64,000 bases of DNA from Pseudobdellovibrionaceae bacterium (GTDB lineage: Bacteria; Bdellovibrionota; UBA1018; UBA6935), in assembly GCA_002722705.1 (NCBI GenBank), contig PBMP01000113.1, positions 60,028 through 124,027 on the forward strand. Direction: 5' to 3'. Positions 25,751-35,416 of this stretch are shown here, piece by piece. The position numbers and the translations under genes are program-made. Each line of letters starts with the position of its first letter. Position 1 is the first letter of the stretch. Under the pieces are notes generated by a model that made no database searches, had not been told where the DNA came from, and worked only from the letters and a program-made list of their open reading frames with translations.

Positions 25751-27002
25751 TGCGAACCCTCATCGTCATCATTCCAATTAACATCCACAAATCAAAACGT
25801 GGAAGTGTTTGAGTAGACAAATAAATAATCAAAAGAGTTCCCAAAAAAGTGAACCTTCTTGAAAAAGATAAAGATGAAGTCATTTCCCATAAAAACCAAA
25901 AGAAGAAAATAAAACCTAAAACTCCCCACTCACTGAGTAATTCGGTATACAAATTTTGAGACAGAGGGTCCCTTCTTAAAAAAGGAATATCCGCTGCGAT
26001 TTCCATAATCCATGACTCACCATTGTAATGATCAACTAAATAAGCTCCAGCTCCTCCCGCACCCACTCCAAACCAAGGGTGGTCTTTAAATACTCGATAT
26101 GCAGCCCTCATCCGGTTAAATCGATACAAATAACTTCCATCAGACAGTGGTGATGTTAAATCAGGAATAACCTGTTGATGAAATGCATCCCATTTAAAAT
26201 ACAAAAGACTAGAAAAAATGAAAAGAACAGATAAAAATCCAAAACCTAATTTTTTTAAAATTTTTCGGTCTTTCAATTGTAGTCTATTTACAAATAAAAT
26301 CGAACTCAACCCGATCCAGCATAGCCCCAACCATCCCATTCTAGAAGTACAAATCAAAATTGCTAAAATAGATAAAAAAAGCGTCCCTTTTTTTATCTTT
26401 TCCCAAAAAAATGAATGAGAGAACTTGATTCCAATTAAAAAATTCAAACCAATGAGAGCAAAAGCCGCAAAATAACCTGGTTCCTGATAAAATCCATGAG
26501 GCCTACACAGAGTTTCTTTCCCTGGAACAGAATAAATCATTACTCTCGCAATATGCAACGCACCCTCTGTAGGAATACATAAAATACCATCGACAATAAT
26601 GAGTAATGACTGAAGACCTAAATAGACTATAAAAATTTTTTTTAGAAAAGAAGGAATCTCTTGATTCACAATCCAAACAAACAAGGGAACACCAAGCATT
26701 GTTCCCACAGACCAAATTAAAAAGAGTATTGTCCTCTTCGGTACCACTGAAAATTGAAGCCCAATTAAACCAACTATAAAAAAACTTCCCCAAAGATAAA
26801 TAAGTTTTTTATTATTTTTATAGAAATCATTTAAATAAATTATTTTTTTTTGTCCAAAAATTAAGAAAAACAAATAGAACAAAAAAAGACTAATATACTG
26901 AGGACGAATATCGTAGTCCCACAAAGAAAAATTTAAATAGTTATCAATAGAAATAGGTAAAAAAACTAGACACAAAAAAAGATAAAACAAACCTTGTGTC
27001 AT
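25728..27002 (-). CDS. O-antigen ligase/Wzy-type polymerase family membrane protein
   Basis: A 424-residue protein with about ten hydrophobic helices and a large external loop containing HPWFGVGAGGAGAY, the signature of the Wzy_C/O-antigen ligase superfamily. It would polymerise or ligate undecaprenyl-linked repeat units in the periplasm. Ligase and polymerase cannot be told apart from sequence. The ATG overlaps the stop of the sugar-phosphate transferase gene by one base (TAATG), placing it in the same operon as the priming enzyme, which favours a polymerase. Confidence 0.8.
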   Translation of the reverse strand: MTQGLFYLFLCLVFLPISIDNYLNFSLWDYDIRPQYISLFLFYLFFLIFGQKKIIYLNDFYKNNKKLIYLWGSFFIVGLIGLQFSVVPKRTILFLIWSVGTMLGVPLFVWIVNQEIPSFLKKIFIVYLGLQSLLIIVDGILCIPTEGALHIARVMIYSVPGKETLCRPHGFYQEPGYFAAFALIGLNFLIGIKFSHSFFWEKIKKGTLFLSILAILICTSRMGWLGLCWIGLSSILFVNRLQLKDRKILKKLGFGFLSVLFIFSSLLYFKWDAFHQQVIPDLTSPLSDGSYLYRFNRMRAAYRVFKDHPWFGVGAGGAGAYLVDHYNGESWIMEIAADIPFLRRDPLSQNLYTELLSEWGVLGFIFFFWFLWEMTSSLSFSRRFTFLGTLLIIYLSTQTLPRFDLWMLIGMMTMRVRNDSVSAS

Positions 27003-28429
27003 TAATACGCGCCTTTCCTTTTAAAAAGAACGACCCAAATTGTTTTAAAAATAATTTGTATATCCAAAAAAATAGACCATTGATCAATATATTTTAAATC
27101 TAACCTTAGGACATCTTCAAAGTCCTTAATTTCATTTCTTCCACTTACTTGCCAAAGACCAGTTAATCCTGGTCGAATCGATAGTCTTCTTCGATAATGT
27201 GTTTCATACGTTTTTACTTCATCTGGGGTAGGAGGGCGTGTTCCAACCACACTCATATCTCCTCTTAAAATATTAAAAAACTGAGGAAGTTCATCTAATG
27301 AAGTTCTTCTTAAAAAATGACCAAATTCAAAAATACGAGGATCATTTTCAATCTTAAAAAGAGGCCCATCCATCTGATTTTGATTTTTCAAACCCTCTTT
27401 CAGTTTTTCAGCATCTAAACTCATGGACCTGAATTTATAACATTTAAAACGACGTCCATTTTCCCCAACACGAACCTGCTTAAAAATAATGGGCCCAGGG
27501 CTTTCCTTTTTAATGCGATAAGAAATCCAAGGATAAAGAATTCCAGTAATCACGAGTCCGACTAAAGAAACGACAATATCTAACGCCCTCTTTAAAATAA
27601 ACTCAAAAGGACTCAGTAAAGTCGTATAATAAGTCATCACAGGCAAATCATCTAAAAAAGAAAATGTCATTTTCGAATGAGGAAGATCAAATAAGCCTAG
27701 AGTGATTCTAATTGGAATCCCTACTTTTTCACAAAGTGCTGTTTGCTCTTGCAAGTCTTTTGAATAGAATTGGTTTTGAGCAAGATAGACCTCATCGATC
27801 GATCGATCACGAGAAACCGTCTCAAGGTCTTTCCAGTTTCCTAAAATAGGAACGCCCTCAATCTCAGCAACGGAACATTCGACTCCTGGTCCTTTTAAAA
27901 CACCAAAAGGAATATATCCCCAATGATGATTTCTCTGAAGGGCTCGAATAACTCGACGAGCATTTTCTTCATCTCCAATAACTAAAACCTGTCTAAAGTT
28001 ATATCCTCTTTTACGAATTGAAGATAAAAAGGTTCGAGCTCCTAACTTTAAAAAAATCAAACCTAAAAAATTCAACCCAATATAAATTCCAAAAAAAGAC
28101 CGTGAAGTCGTTTTTTCTTTTAAGAAAAAAACTAAAGCTCCTAAAATAAAAAACTCAATCACCGAAGACTTCAGAATCATCGAAATAATTGCTGCTACGG
28201 ATTTCAATCTTAATGACTCATAAAAAGACAATGCAGGATACACAATAAAGTGAATGAGAAGACTAAGAGCTAATAACCATAACCAACTCTGTAAAGGTGC
28301 AATTTCTCCGGGATCATACCAAACACTGCCAGACCTTATCGAATAAGCGATAAAAAAGGCTCCTACGGCGACCACTACATCCATCAAACGAACGACTATT
28401 TGTATTTGTTCTTGTCTTTGTTTCAACAT
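27002..28429 (-). CDS. Polyprenyl-phosphate sugar-1-phosphate transferase (WcaJ/CpsE type)
   Basis: Starts polysaccharide assembly by moving a sugar-phosphate from a UDP-sugar to undecaprenyl phosphate at the inner membrane. The 475-residue protein has about four N-terminal membrane helices, a central Rossmann-like CoA-binding region (QVLVIGDEENARR), a fifth helix, and the C-terminal catalytic domain with KRALDIVVSLVGL, KKESPGPIIFKQVRVG, YKFRSM and VGTRPPTPDE. This is the full WcaJ architecture. The donor sugar, glucose or galactose, cannot be read from sequence. It is the first gene of a run with the Wzy-like and dipeptidase genes. Confidence 0.93.
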   Translation of the reverse strand: MLKQRQEQIQIVVRLMDVVVAVGAFFIAYSIRSGSVWYDPGEIAPLQSWLWLLALSLLIHFIVYPALSFYESLRLKSVAAIISMILKSSVIEFFILGALVFFLKEKTTSRSFFGIYIGLNFLGLIFLKLGARTFLSSIRKRGYNFRQVLVIGDEENARRVIRALQRNHHWGYIPFGVLKGPGVECSVAEIEGVPILGNWKDLETVSRDRSIDEVYLAQNQFYSKDLQEQTALCEKVGIPIRITLGLFDLPHSKMTFSFLDDLPVMTYYTTLLSPFEFILKRALDIVVSLVGLVITGILYPWISYRIKKESPGPIIFKQVRVGENGRRFKCYKFRSMSLDAEKLKEGLKNQNQMDGPLFKIENDPRIFEFGHFLRRTSLDELPQFFNILRGDMSVVGTRPPTPDEVKTYETHYRRRLSIRPGLTGLWQVSGRNEIKDFEDVLRLDLKYIDQWSIFLDIQIIFKTIWVVLFKRKGAY

Positions 28430-28515
28430 ACCTGATTAATAAAATCAAAGTATGAAAGGTTTAGCTTTGAATCAAGTAAAATGAGGTTATTTTCTTAAAA
28501 AAACAAAATAAATCA

Positions 28516-28524
28516 ATTATAGCA
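28516..28524 (-). promoter_or_regulatory. Extended -10 promoter for the sugar-phosphate transferase operon
   Basis: On the minus strand the sequence reads TGCTATAAT, a perfect TGn-TATAAT extended -10 box, in a very AT-rich 117-base gap. It would give a leader of about 80 bases to the ATG at 28429. No good -35 is present, which is common for extended -10 promoters. Confidence 0.5.
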
Positions 28525-28546
28525 AAAATCAAAATTTCTTAATAAT

Positions 28547-30709
28547 TTAACTTTCATTTTTCAATACAACAGCTTCACCTGTCGCTAAACTTTCTAAAAT
28601 TGCAAATGTAGCAAGTGTTGAATTTTTTAACTCATCAAATGAAATAGGAGACCTCTCTTTAGATCCATCTAATGAATTTTGAGTAAAAGCCTGAATCATT
28701 CCGGCTTGACCTTTATCTTGATGCGATATTTTCTTTTCTTTTCCGTTTACAGAAAGAGTCTGAAAATCATCAATTACAAATGTTTGTCCCTGCCCATTGA
28801 CTTCAATCCATTCTTTACCCACATGAGAACTCCCTTGATTCGTATATAAAAGAGATCCCGTTACTCCATTTTCTAATTGAAACAAAACTTGAACGTTCTC
28901 GACAGTATTGACAGATTTTTTTTGTGACTCATAAAACCCAAAAGCAGAAACCTTTTGAATCAGTGATCCTCCTAAAAATTGAATCAAATCGACAAAGTGA
29001 CACCCCTCTCCTAAAATTCTCCCTCCTCCGATTTCAGGAATTTTTAACCAATGATCATCAGGAAGTACTCCAGCATTCACTCGGTAGTGAATATGAGCAA
29101 CCCCATCTCCTATTTTTTCTTTTACTTCACGAACAAGAGGAGAAAATCTTCGATTAAAACCTACAGTCAAACTTCCAGAAGATTTTAAATAGGTTTCTTC
29201 AATTTCATTTAACTCATCGGTATTTAAACACAATGGCTTTTCTACAAAAACATTTTTTCCCGCAGTCAAACTTCTTTTAACAAGATCAGCGTGGCTATCA
29301 TGTCTGGTTAAAATAAAAATAGAATCAACAGCAGAAGACTTGATTAAATCCTCTGTTTTTTCATAAACATTTTCAATCTTAAACTGGTCTGCCTTTGCCT
29401 TGGCGGTTAAACCAGAAGAAGTGACCAAACCATGTAAACCAATTCCAGAAACTTTTTTTAATTGCGGAAGGATTTGAGAAACCCCGTAATTTCCAAGCCC
29501 AATAAAACCGACAGATTGAACATGAGGATTACGAGAAGCAGAAAAAGCTTTCTTTTGTCTTTCTGACTTTCTTTCTGCATATTGAATTAAAATTCCTAAA
29601 TAGGGTTTTCCAGTTTCATTTTTATGAAGCAAATCAAATGCTTGTTCTGCTTCATCTGAAGAATAACGATGGGTAATCAAATAGTCGAGATTCACTTTTT
29701 TTTCTGCGAGAAGCTGTAAAAAAGTTTCCATATTTCTTTGTTCTGTAAATCGTACAAATCCAAATGGATAATCAATTCCTAGCTCTTCATATTGAGGGTC
29801 ATATCTTCCTGGTCCATATGAACGAGCAATTTTGATATCAACCTCTTTCATATAAAAAGGCTCTCTTGAAAATTCTGTACCAATCGCACCCACGATGACC
29901 ACTCGGCCTTTGTCTCTAGACCATTCTCCTGCTTGATTAATTGGGTTATTCGAAGGAGTTGAGGCGGTTACAATAACTGCATCCGCACCTCTCCCTTGAG
30001 TCCAAGATAATACTTTCTCATCAATTTGAGAATCTGTTCCTAAAACCCCAAAATCAAGTCCCTTAGAATCCAGTGCGGACTTCACTTTATCGTGATCCAA
30101 GTCTACACCTAATACCTGACATCCATTCGCTTTGAGTAAATGAGAAGTAATCTGTCCAAGTAATCCAAGCCCTAGGACTACAACTCTTTCCCCCATTTTT
30201 GGATCAGCTTGCCTAATCCCTTGAAGAGCGATACTTCCAATTGTCGTAAAAGAGGCGAGCTCCAAAGAAGCTCCATCGGGAACTTTAGCCACTAGTTTTC
30301 CTGGAATAAGATTATATTCAGAATGGTTCGCTTTTCCCGCTCCAGCGCACGCAACAATGTCACCCACTTGTACGCCCTCAACCCATTCTCCAACAGCCTC
30401 AACTCTTCCAACAGCGCTGTAGCCCATCGGAGTCCAATCATCGAGCTTCTTTTTAACCATCTCATAAGTCGAGACAACACCTTCTTTTTTTGCTTTCTGA
30501 ATTACTTTTTTCACTAAGTCTGGTCTCGATTTAGCTTTTTGAATTAAAGACATTTTTCCAGTATCAACTTTGGTTTTTTCGGTCCCAGCACTCACTGCAG
30601 AAAAAAGAGTTCGAACTAAGACAGTTGTTGGAGTCACTTGAGGTTTTGGTACATCCAAAACCTTAATTTTTCCTTTTCGATAATTCTGAACAATTTGTTT
30701 CATAGTCAT
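28547..30709 (-). CDS. Two-domain oxidoreductase: MDR dehydrogenase fused to Gfo/Idh/MocA (copy 1)
   Basis: A 720-residue fusion. Residues 1-380 form a medium-chain dehydrogenase with GYSAVGRVEAVG, VACAGAGKANH and the Rossmann motif VLGLGLLGQ. From about residue 395 (SVGFIGLGNYG) comes a Gfo/Idh/MocA NAD-binding domain with the VEKPLCL catalytic-Lys motif and GFNRRFSP. Structural zinc cysteines of classical alcohol dehydrogenases are not evident. Such fusions occur in polysaccharide loci, but the reaction is unknown to me; coupled oxidation and reduction of a sugar intermediate is inference. It overlaps the WecG-type gene by four bases (ATGA). A paralogue lies at 57707. Confidence 0.88.
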   Translation of the reverse strand: MTMKQIVQNYRKGKIKVLDVPKPQVTPTTVLVRTLFSAVSAGTEKTKVDTGKMSLIQKAKSRPDLVKKVIQKAKKEGVVSTYEMVKKKLDDWTPMGYSAVGRVEAVGEWVEGVQVGDIVACAGAGKANHSEYNLIPGKLVAKVPDGASLELASFTTIGSIALQGIRQADPKMGERVVVLGLGLLGQITSHLLKANGCQVLGVDLDHDKVKSALDSKGLDFGVLGTDSQIDEKVLSWTQGRGADAVIVTASTPSNNPINQAGEWSRDKGRVVIVGAIGTEFSREPFYMKEVDIKIARSYGPGRYDPQYEELGIDYPFGFVRFTEQRNMETFLQLLAEKKVNLDYLITHRYSSDEAEQAFDLLHKNETGKPYLGILIQYAERKSERQKKAFSASRNPHVQSVGFIGLGNYGVSQILPQLKKVSGIGLHGLVTSSGLTAKAKADQFKIENVYEKTEDLIKSSAVDSIFILTRHDSHADLVKRSLTAGKNVFVEKPLCLNTDELNEIEETYLKSSGSLTVGFNRRFSPLVREVKEKIGDGVAHIHYRVNAGVLPDDHWLKIPEIGGGRILGEGCHFVDLIQFLGGSLIQKVSAFGFYESQKKSVNTVENVQVLFQLENGVTGSLLYTNQGSSHVGKEWIEVNGQGQTFVIDDFQTLSVNGKEKKISHQDKGQAGMIQAFTQNSLDGSKERSPISFDELKNSTLATFAILESLATGEAVVLKNES

Positions 30710-31473
30710 TTCCTCATTAACTGTCTTTTCTTTACCTTAAACCACTCTAAAAGAACATAAGAGATAAAGATGGTATTTGTTACTGCGTAGCGCATAAAAA
30801 GTCTCCGAGGTTCTTGAATCAATCTGTAGAACCACTCCAAGCCTAACTTTTGTATCCACACTGGTGCTCTTTGAACAATCCCTGCAATGACATCAAAACT
30901 GCCACCGACTCCCATACAAAAAGGTACATTTAATTTTTTTAAATTCTTTTCAACAAATATTTCTTTTTTTGGCGTTGGCATTCCAACAAAAAGAATTTTA
31001 GCCCCAGATCGACTAATATTTTTTACTATTTCTTCTTCTGAGTTAAAATATCCATGATCAAAGCCCGCAATTTTTAATTCAGGATACCTTCTTTTTAAAG
31101 ATTTAATCATCATTTCCAAAACGTTACTTTTTGCACCCAAAAAGTACACTGGCCATTTTTTATCTTGAGCTTTTTCTATAAGCCTCATCATCAAGTCGAT
31201 CCCAGCAACTCTTTCTGGAACAGAAAATCCTAACAGTCGAGCTGCCCAAACAACAGACTGTCCATCAATATTGATTAAGTCACTTTGAATTACAGATTTT
31301 TTAAGCCAAGGATCATTTTTGCATTTTACCACTTTTGCAGCATTGACAACCATATGCTGCTTAGGTCCTGACCGAGATTCAATAATCTGCTCACACGATA
31401 AGAGGGTTTCTTCCATCGAAAGCGGATCCATCGGTAGGTCAAAAAGATTGATTCTTTTTTCTATGAAGTTCAT
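30706..31473 (-). CDS. WecG/TagA/CpsF family glycosyltransferase (GT26)
   Basis: A 255-residue glycosyltransferase that usually transfers ManNAc or ManNAcA to a lipid-linked sugar at the membrane face. Motifs: MVVNAAKVVKC, INIDGQSVVWAARLLG, VYFLGAKSNVLEM, AKILFVGMPTPKKEIF and GVGGSFDVIAG, in family order. The C-terminal basic helix LFMRYAVTNTIF fits membrane association. It overlaps both neighbours by four bases, so it is translationally coupled to the heparinase-like protein upstream and the two-domain oxidoreductase downstream. A second-step glycosyltransferase after the priming enzyme is likely. Confidence 0.9.
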   Translation of the reverse strand: MNFIEKRINLFDLPMDPLSMEETLLSCEQIIESRSGPKQHMVVNAAKVVKCKNDPWLKKSVIQSDLINIDGQSVVWAARLLGFSVPERVAGIDLMMRLIEKAQDKKWPVYFLGAKSNVLEMMIKSLKRRYPELKIAGFDHGYFNSEEEIVKNISRSGAKILFVGMPTPKKEIFVEKNLKKLNVPFCMGVGGSFDVIAGIVQRAPVWIQKLGLEWFYRLIQEPRRLFMRYAVTNTIFISYVLLEWFKVKKRQLMRK

Positions 31474-33365
31474 CGATAATGCCCATACCCTCTCGAAAAG
31501 AAAATATCAGGTTTTGTTTTCCAATGATTATCTTCAAAAATAAGGTCATATTTTCGAGAAAGTTTTTTCTTTCTACTTCCGTCACGAATAACAATCTGAG
31601 ATTGATCTAAATCTAAAAAAATATCCCTCACTAAACGATCATCATTTAATCTTAATTCTCCCGAAATTTTATTTTTCTCTAAATGAATCACTGTTCCTGG
31701 TTTTGCATTTCCAAGCTGAAAAAGTCCAACATCAAACTGACCAGGCTCCACTCCTTCCCACTGAGGACAAAAGTGAGACTCAACGGAGCGATAGAGATTC
31801 CTTACTTTAGGCTTAGCAGTGTATGTTCCCGTTCCAGGGTCTGATACAATTTCTTGCCCATCAATTTGAAGATTAATAGAAAGCTGATCATTATGACTAT
31901 GTCCACCATAACCTTTTTGCCCCACAGTTCCACATCTAAAACTTAAATAAAACCGAGGAGATTTCCATATATAAATTCCAAACTCTGTAAAATAAAAAGT
32001 TTCCATTTGCTCAAAAACTTTTGGATCAACAGGAATTTTCCATTGTCTCTGATCAGAAAACTGGCTCCAGTCCAATGTAGAAATAATATCTTTTTTCTCT
32101 TCCAAAAAAGAAACTTGTTCAAAAGTCTTTCCTTTTAATAGAAAAAAAATCCACTGTGCTTCTAATGAAAGGGGCTGCTCTCTTTCAAAAAAACCAGATA
32201 TAGATTCTAGCAAATGTGTATGATCTAAGAAATTTTCAAGTAACGAAGATCGAGCCAATATCACTGGACTCGCCTTAAAGAATCGTCCACTGTCATGATC
32301 TCCCACCTGAATCACTTCTCCTGTCGGCTTTGTAAGTGCCCAGGTAAAATGAGCCATTTGATGAAGAAGTTTTACAAATTCCTCCTCTAATTTCTTTTCT
32401 TGACCAGCAATCAACGCAAGTCCATAAACAGCAATCTCTGCTGAGAGTCGATGGTAACAACTCGATCCTTCAAAACTACTTCCTTCTAAATGAAACTGAA
32501 GTTTTATTTCTTTTTTAAACTCTTTTGAATATTTTTGAAAACGTCTATCATCATTAAGAGCCAAACTACAAAACAGTAATCCCGCTAAATCACTTAAATA
32601 ATGATTTGCTCTCAGTTCTGGATTCCATTCAATATAATTTTCAATATACCTTTGATGATCTAAAACAAATCCTCGAAAATCCTTCAAAAAAGATTCATCA
32701 AATTTAAATCCAGTGCTATTCAACATTTCTATTGATAAAATCCAATTTGAAATTCGAATGGCTACATCCATTGCGCATAACCATTGAACCCCAAAGGAGG
32801 GTGGATTCTGATTCATAAAATCATAAATTTGATCTATGATTTCTAATGCATAAAGATCTTCCTTTGAAATTGCATAACAACTCGAAAGAATAGAAAAATG
32901 ATGACAACGTCCAATCTCCCATGGAACTTTTATTTCACGCTCATCGGAACATGGTCGAACTAAAATTTGACTATGATGAACAACAGGCCAAGAATAATTA
33001 GAACCCGGATCCCAAGACCACTTTATAGGAGTATAATGACTAGAGGTTTTTGAATTCAGACCAGATGATGAGGCTAAAACCTCATCATTCCAATTTACCC
33101 ATTCGTTTTGGAAAATCTCAAAACGATGAGAAAGATATCGATCCCCTAACTCAAAAAAAAGATCTTGATCAATACCAGTGAAATCGAAAGAAAAAGATAC
33201 TCCTAAAAAAGAGTAGTTTCTTTTTGAAATCGAATAAGTTTTTCCATTTTTTTCTTTTAAGAAAAGAATTTTTTTTTTGAAAAGTCTTTTTATACGAAAG
33301 GCAACCTGTTCAAGCAGAACTGGAAATGGAAGTTGAAGTGCTTTTTTAGCTTTTTGAAAAAACAC
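31470..33365 (-). CDS. Heparinase II/III-family protein
   Basis: A 631-residue protein. The central part is an alpha-helical toroid with ELRANHYLSDLAGLL and SCYHRLSAEIAVYGLAL; the C-terminal beta domain has YGGHSHNDQLSINL and SDPGTGTYT, the hallmark of heparinase II/III and alginate lyases. No signal peptide is visible, so periplasmic lyase action is uncertain. In polysaccharide loci such proteins often sit with the two-domain oxidoreductase, as here, and may modify rather than degrade the glycan. It overlaps the WecG-type gene by four bases and follows fcl after seven bases. Confidence 0.88.
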   Translation of the reverse strand: MFFQKAKKALQLPFPVLLEQVAFRIKRLFKKKILFLKEKNGKTYSISKRNYSFLGVSFSFDFTGIDQDLFFELGDRYLSHRFEIFQNEWVNWNDEVLASSSGLNSKTSSHYTPIKWSWDPGSNYSWPVVHHSQILVRPCSDEREIKVPWEIGRCHHFSILSSCYAISKEDLYALEIIDQIYDFMNQNPPSFGVQWLCAMDVAIRISNWILSIEMLNSTGFKFDESFLKDFRGFVLDHQRYIENYIEWNPELRANHYLSDLAGLLFCSLALNDDRRFQKYSKEFKKEIKLQFHLEGSSFEGSSCYHRLSAEIAVYGLALIAGQEKKLEEEFVKLLHQMAHFTWALTKPTGEVIQVGDHDSGRFFKASPVILARSSLLENFLDHTHLLESISGFFEREQPLSLEAQWIFFLLKGKTFEQVSFLEEKKDIISTLDWSQFSDQRQWKIPVDPKVFEQMETFYFTEFGIYIWKSPRFYLSFRCGTVGQKGYGGHSHNDQLSINLQIDGQEIVSDPGTGTYTAKPKVRNLYRSVESHFCPQWEGVEPGQFDVGLFQLGNAKPGTVIHLEKNKISGELRLNDDRLVRDIFLDLDQSQIVIRDGSRKKKLSRKYDLIFEDNHWKTKPDIFFSRGYGHYR

Positions 33366-33372
33366 TCATCAC

Positions 33373-34308
33373 CTACCTTAATTCTCCTGTCTCTAAAGCC
33401 CATTGATAGGTTTGCTCTAGACCTGATTTTAAAGTATAGCTTGGCTTCCAACCCATCGCGTTTATTTTAGAAATTTCCAAAAGCTTACGAGGAGTCCCAT
33501 CAGGTTTTGACGAATCAAAAGTGAGCACTCCTTCAAAACCAACGACTTTTTGAACCTCTTCAGCAAGCTCACGAATACTCACTTCCTCACCTGAAGCAAC
33601 ATTAATGGTCTCTAATTCAGAGTAATCTTCAAACACCATTCGTACTGCTTCAGCCAAATCATCTACATGAAGAAACTCTCTAAGCGGAGTTCCAGATCCC
33701 CAAATCACAACCTCTTTTTTCTTTTCTTTTTTCGCTTCATGAAACTTTCTAATCAGCGCTGGAATCACATGTGAAGATTGCAGGTCGAAATTATCAAACG
33801 GACCATAGAGATTATTTGGCATGACCGAAACAAAGTCTTTTCCATATTGAAGTTTATACTTTTCACACAGTTTTAATCCTGCGATTTTAGCAATTGCATA
33901 CCCTTCGTTCGTAGGCTCTAATTTTCCGGTCAACAGAGCATCTTCACGCATCGGTTGAGGAACCAATTTTGGATAAATACAAGCACTTCCTAAAAAAACC
34001 AGTTTGTTTACCCCATACTCAGCAGCAGCATGAATCACATTCGTCGCAATCACTAAGTTCTCGTATAAAAAATCAGCTTGCGCGTTGTTGTTAGCAAGAA
34101 TCCCTCCAACTTTTGCCGCACAAAGAACCACACCCTCAATAGACTCTCTTTGAAAAAATTCATGAACCTCCTTTTGGTCCAATAAATCGAGCTCTGAACG
34201 GGTTTTGGTTAAAAGGTTTGTATAACCTTTTTTAGAAAATTCACGAGAAATCGCAGATCCTACCATTCCTCGATGTCCTGCTATAAAAATCTTACTTTGC
34301 TGATTCAT
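33373..34308 (-). CDS. fcl: GDP-L-fucose synthase
   Basis: An NADPH-dependent epimerase/reductase that turns GDP-4-keto-6-deoxymannose into GDP-L-fucose. The 311-residue extended SDR has GHRGMVGSAI at the N-terminus, the catalytic YAIAK (Tyr-x3-Lys), and the family segment LGSACIYPKLVPQPMRE with LLTGKLEPTNEG; a Cys and His in MREDALL and SSHVIPALI regions fit GMER. It is 13 bases downstream of gmd, its pathway partner, giving a two-gene GDP-fucose cassette. Confidence 0.94.
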   Translation of the reverse strand: MNQQSKIFIAGHRGMVGSAISREFSKKGYTNLLTKTRSELDLLDQKEVHEFFQRESIEGVVLCAAKVGGILANNNAQADFLYENLVIATNVIHAAAEYGVNKLVFLGSACIYPKLVPQPMREDALLTGKLEPTNEGYAIAKIAGLKLCEKYKLQYGKDFVSVMPNNLYGPFDNFDLQSSHVIPALIRKFHEAKKEKKKEVVIWGSGTPLREFLHVDDLAEAVRMVFEDYSELETINVASGEEVSIRELAEEVQKVVGFEGVLTFDSSKPDGTPRKLLEISKINAMGWKPSYTLKSGLEQTYQWALETGELR

Positions 34309-34321
34309 ATTAGCAGTTCCT

Positions 34322-35329
34322 TTAATCTCGAATATAATCTTCTGATCTCAATCCAGCTTCTCTCAAATCGGATTCAAGCATAATTCTAACAAGTTCTTTA
34401 AATTTTACTTTAGGAGCCCAACCGAGTTCTTTTTTTGCTTTAGTCGCATCACCGACAAGAAGATCCACTTCTGTCGGTCTAAAGTATCTTTCATCGATCT
34501 TTACATAATCTTGATAATTTTTCCCAACCAACCTAAAGGCTTCATCTACAAATTCTCGAACGGTATGAGTTTCACCAGTAGCAATAACGTAATCACCAGG
34601 TTGATCTGCTTGAAGCATCAACCACATCGCTTCAACATAGTCTTTCGCATAACCCCAATCTCTTTTTGAATCAAGGTTTCCTAAAAAAAGTTCCTTTTGC
34701 TCACCAGCTAAAATATTTGAAATCGCTTTAGTGATTTTACGAGTTACAAAAGTCTCACCTCTTCGAGGAGACTCATGATTAAACAAAATCCCATTTGAAG
34801 CAAAAATTCCATAAGCTTCTCTGTAGTTCACTGTTGCCCAATAGCCAAAAATCTTCGCACATGCATAAGGACTACGAGGATAAAAAGGGGTTGATTCACT
34901 CTGAGGAGTCTCCATCACCTTTCCATAAAGCTCAGAACTCGAAGCTTGATAAAATTTTGTATCAATTCCACTTTCGCGAATCGCCTCTAAAAGTCTAATG
35001 GTCCCTAAGCCTGTTACGTCTGCTGTATATTCTGGAATATCAAAGCTGACTCTGACATGACTCTGAGCAGCTAAATGGTAAATTTCATCAGGCTGTATTT
35101 TTTTACACAACTGATTCAAGTTTGATGAATCTGTAACGTCCCCATAATGAAGAAAAAGCCGAGTATCCTCCAAATGCGAATCTTGATATAAATGATCAAT
35201 TCTTTTAGTATTAAAGGAACTCGATCGTCGAACAATCCCGTGAACTTCATATCCTTTTTCTAACAGAAGTTCCGATAAATACGATCCATCTTGTCCAGTA
35301 ATACCAGTAATCAGAGCTTTTTTTGTCAT
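34322..35329 (-). CDS. gmd: GDP-mannose 4,6-dehydratase
   Basis: Makes GDP-4-keto-6-deoxy-D-mannose from GDP-mannose. The 335-residue extended SDR has [37 protein letters not shown], the catalytic YACAK and [14 protein letters not shown], all diagnostic of GMD. The ATG has CGGAGA upstream. With fcl it supplies GDP-fucose; the GDP-mannose genes (manB/manC) are not in the window. It diverges from the glycosyltransferase gene at 35417 across 87 bases, which must hold promoters for both directions. Confidence 0.95.
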   Translation of the reverse strand: MTKKALITGITGQDGSYLSELLLEKGYEVHGIVRRSSSFNTKRIDHLYQDSHLEDTRLFLHYGDVTDSSNLNQLCKKIQPDEIYHLAAQSHVRVSFDIPEYTADVTGLGTIRLLEAIRESGIDTKFYQASSSELYGKVMETPQSESTPFYPRSPYACAKIFGYWATVNYREAYGIFASNGILFNHESPRRGETFVTRKITKAISNILAGEQKELFLGNLDSKRDWGYAKDYVEAMWLMLQADQPGDYVIATGETHTVREFVDEAFRLVGKNYQDYVKIDERYFRPTEVDLLVGDATKAKKELGWAPKVKFKELVRIMLESDLREAGLRSEDYIRD

Positions 35330-35380
35330 ATTCTCCGAAATATGACCTCAAAGGAGAGGCAAGTCAAATACAATAAAGAG

Positions 35381-35409
35381 TTGCAATCCCTTAAAAAAAG
35401 TCGATATGT
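35381..35409 (+). promoter_or_regulatory. Possible promoter for the glycosyltransferase pair at 35417
   Basis: TTGCAA (35381-35386) and ATATGT (35404-35409) are spaced by 17 bases. Transcription would begin almost at the ATG at 35417, giving a very short leader, or it would use the second Met at 35435. Both hexamers are weak, so this is tentative. Confidence 0.25.
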
Positions 35410-35416
35410 CTAGAGA

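Noticed and set aside
27794..27808. GATC-rich palindromic run
   Set aside because: It falls inside the sugar-phosphate transferase coding region and encodes ordinary residues (DRSID); no sign of a site.
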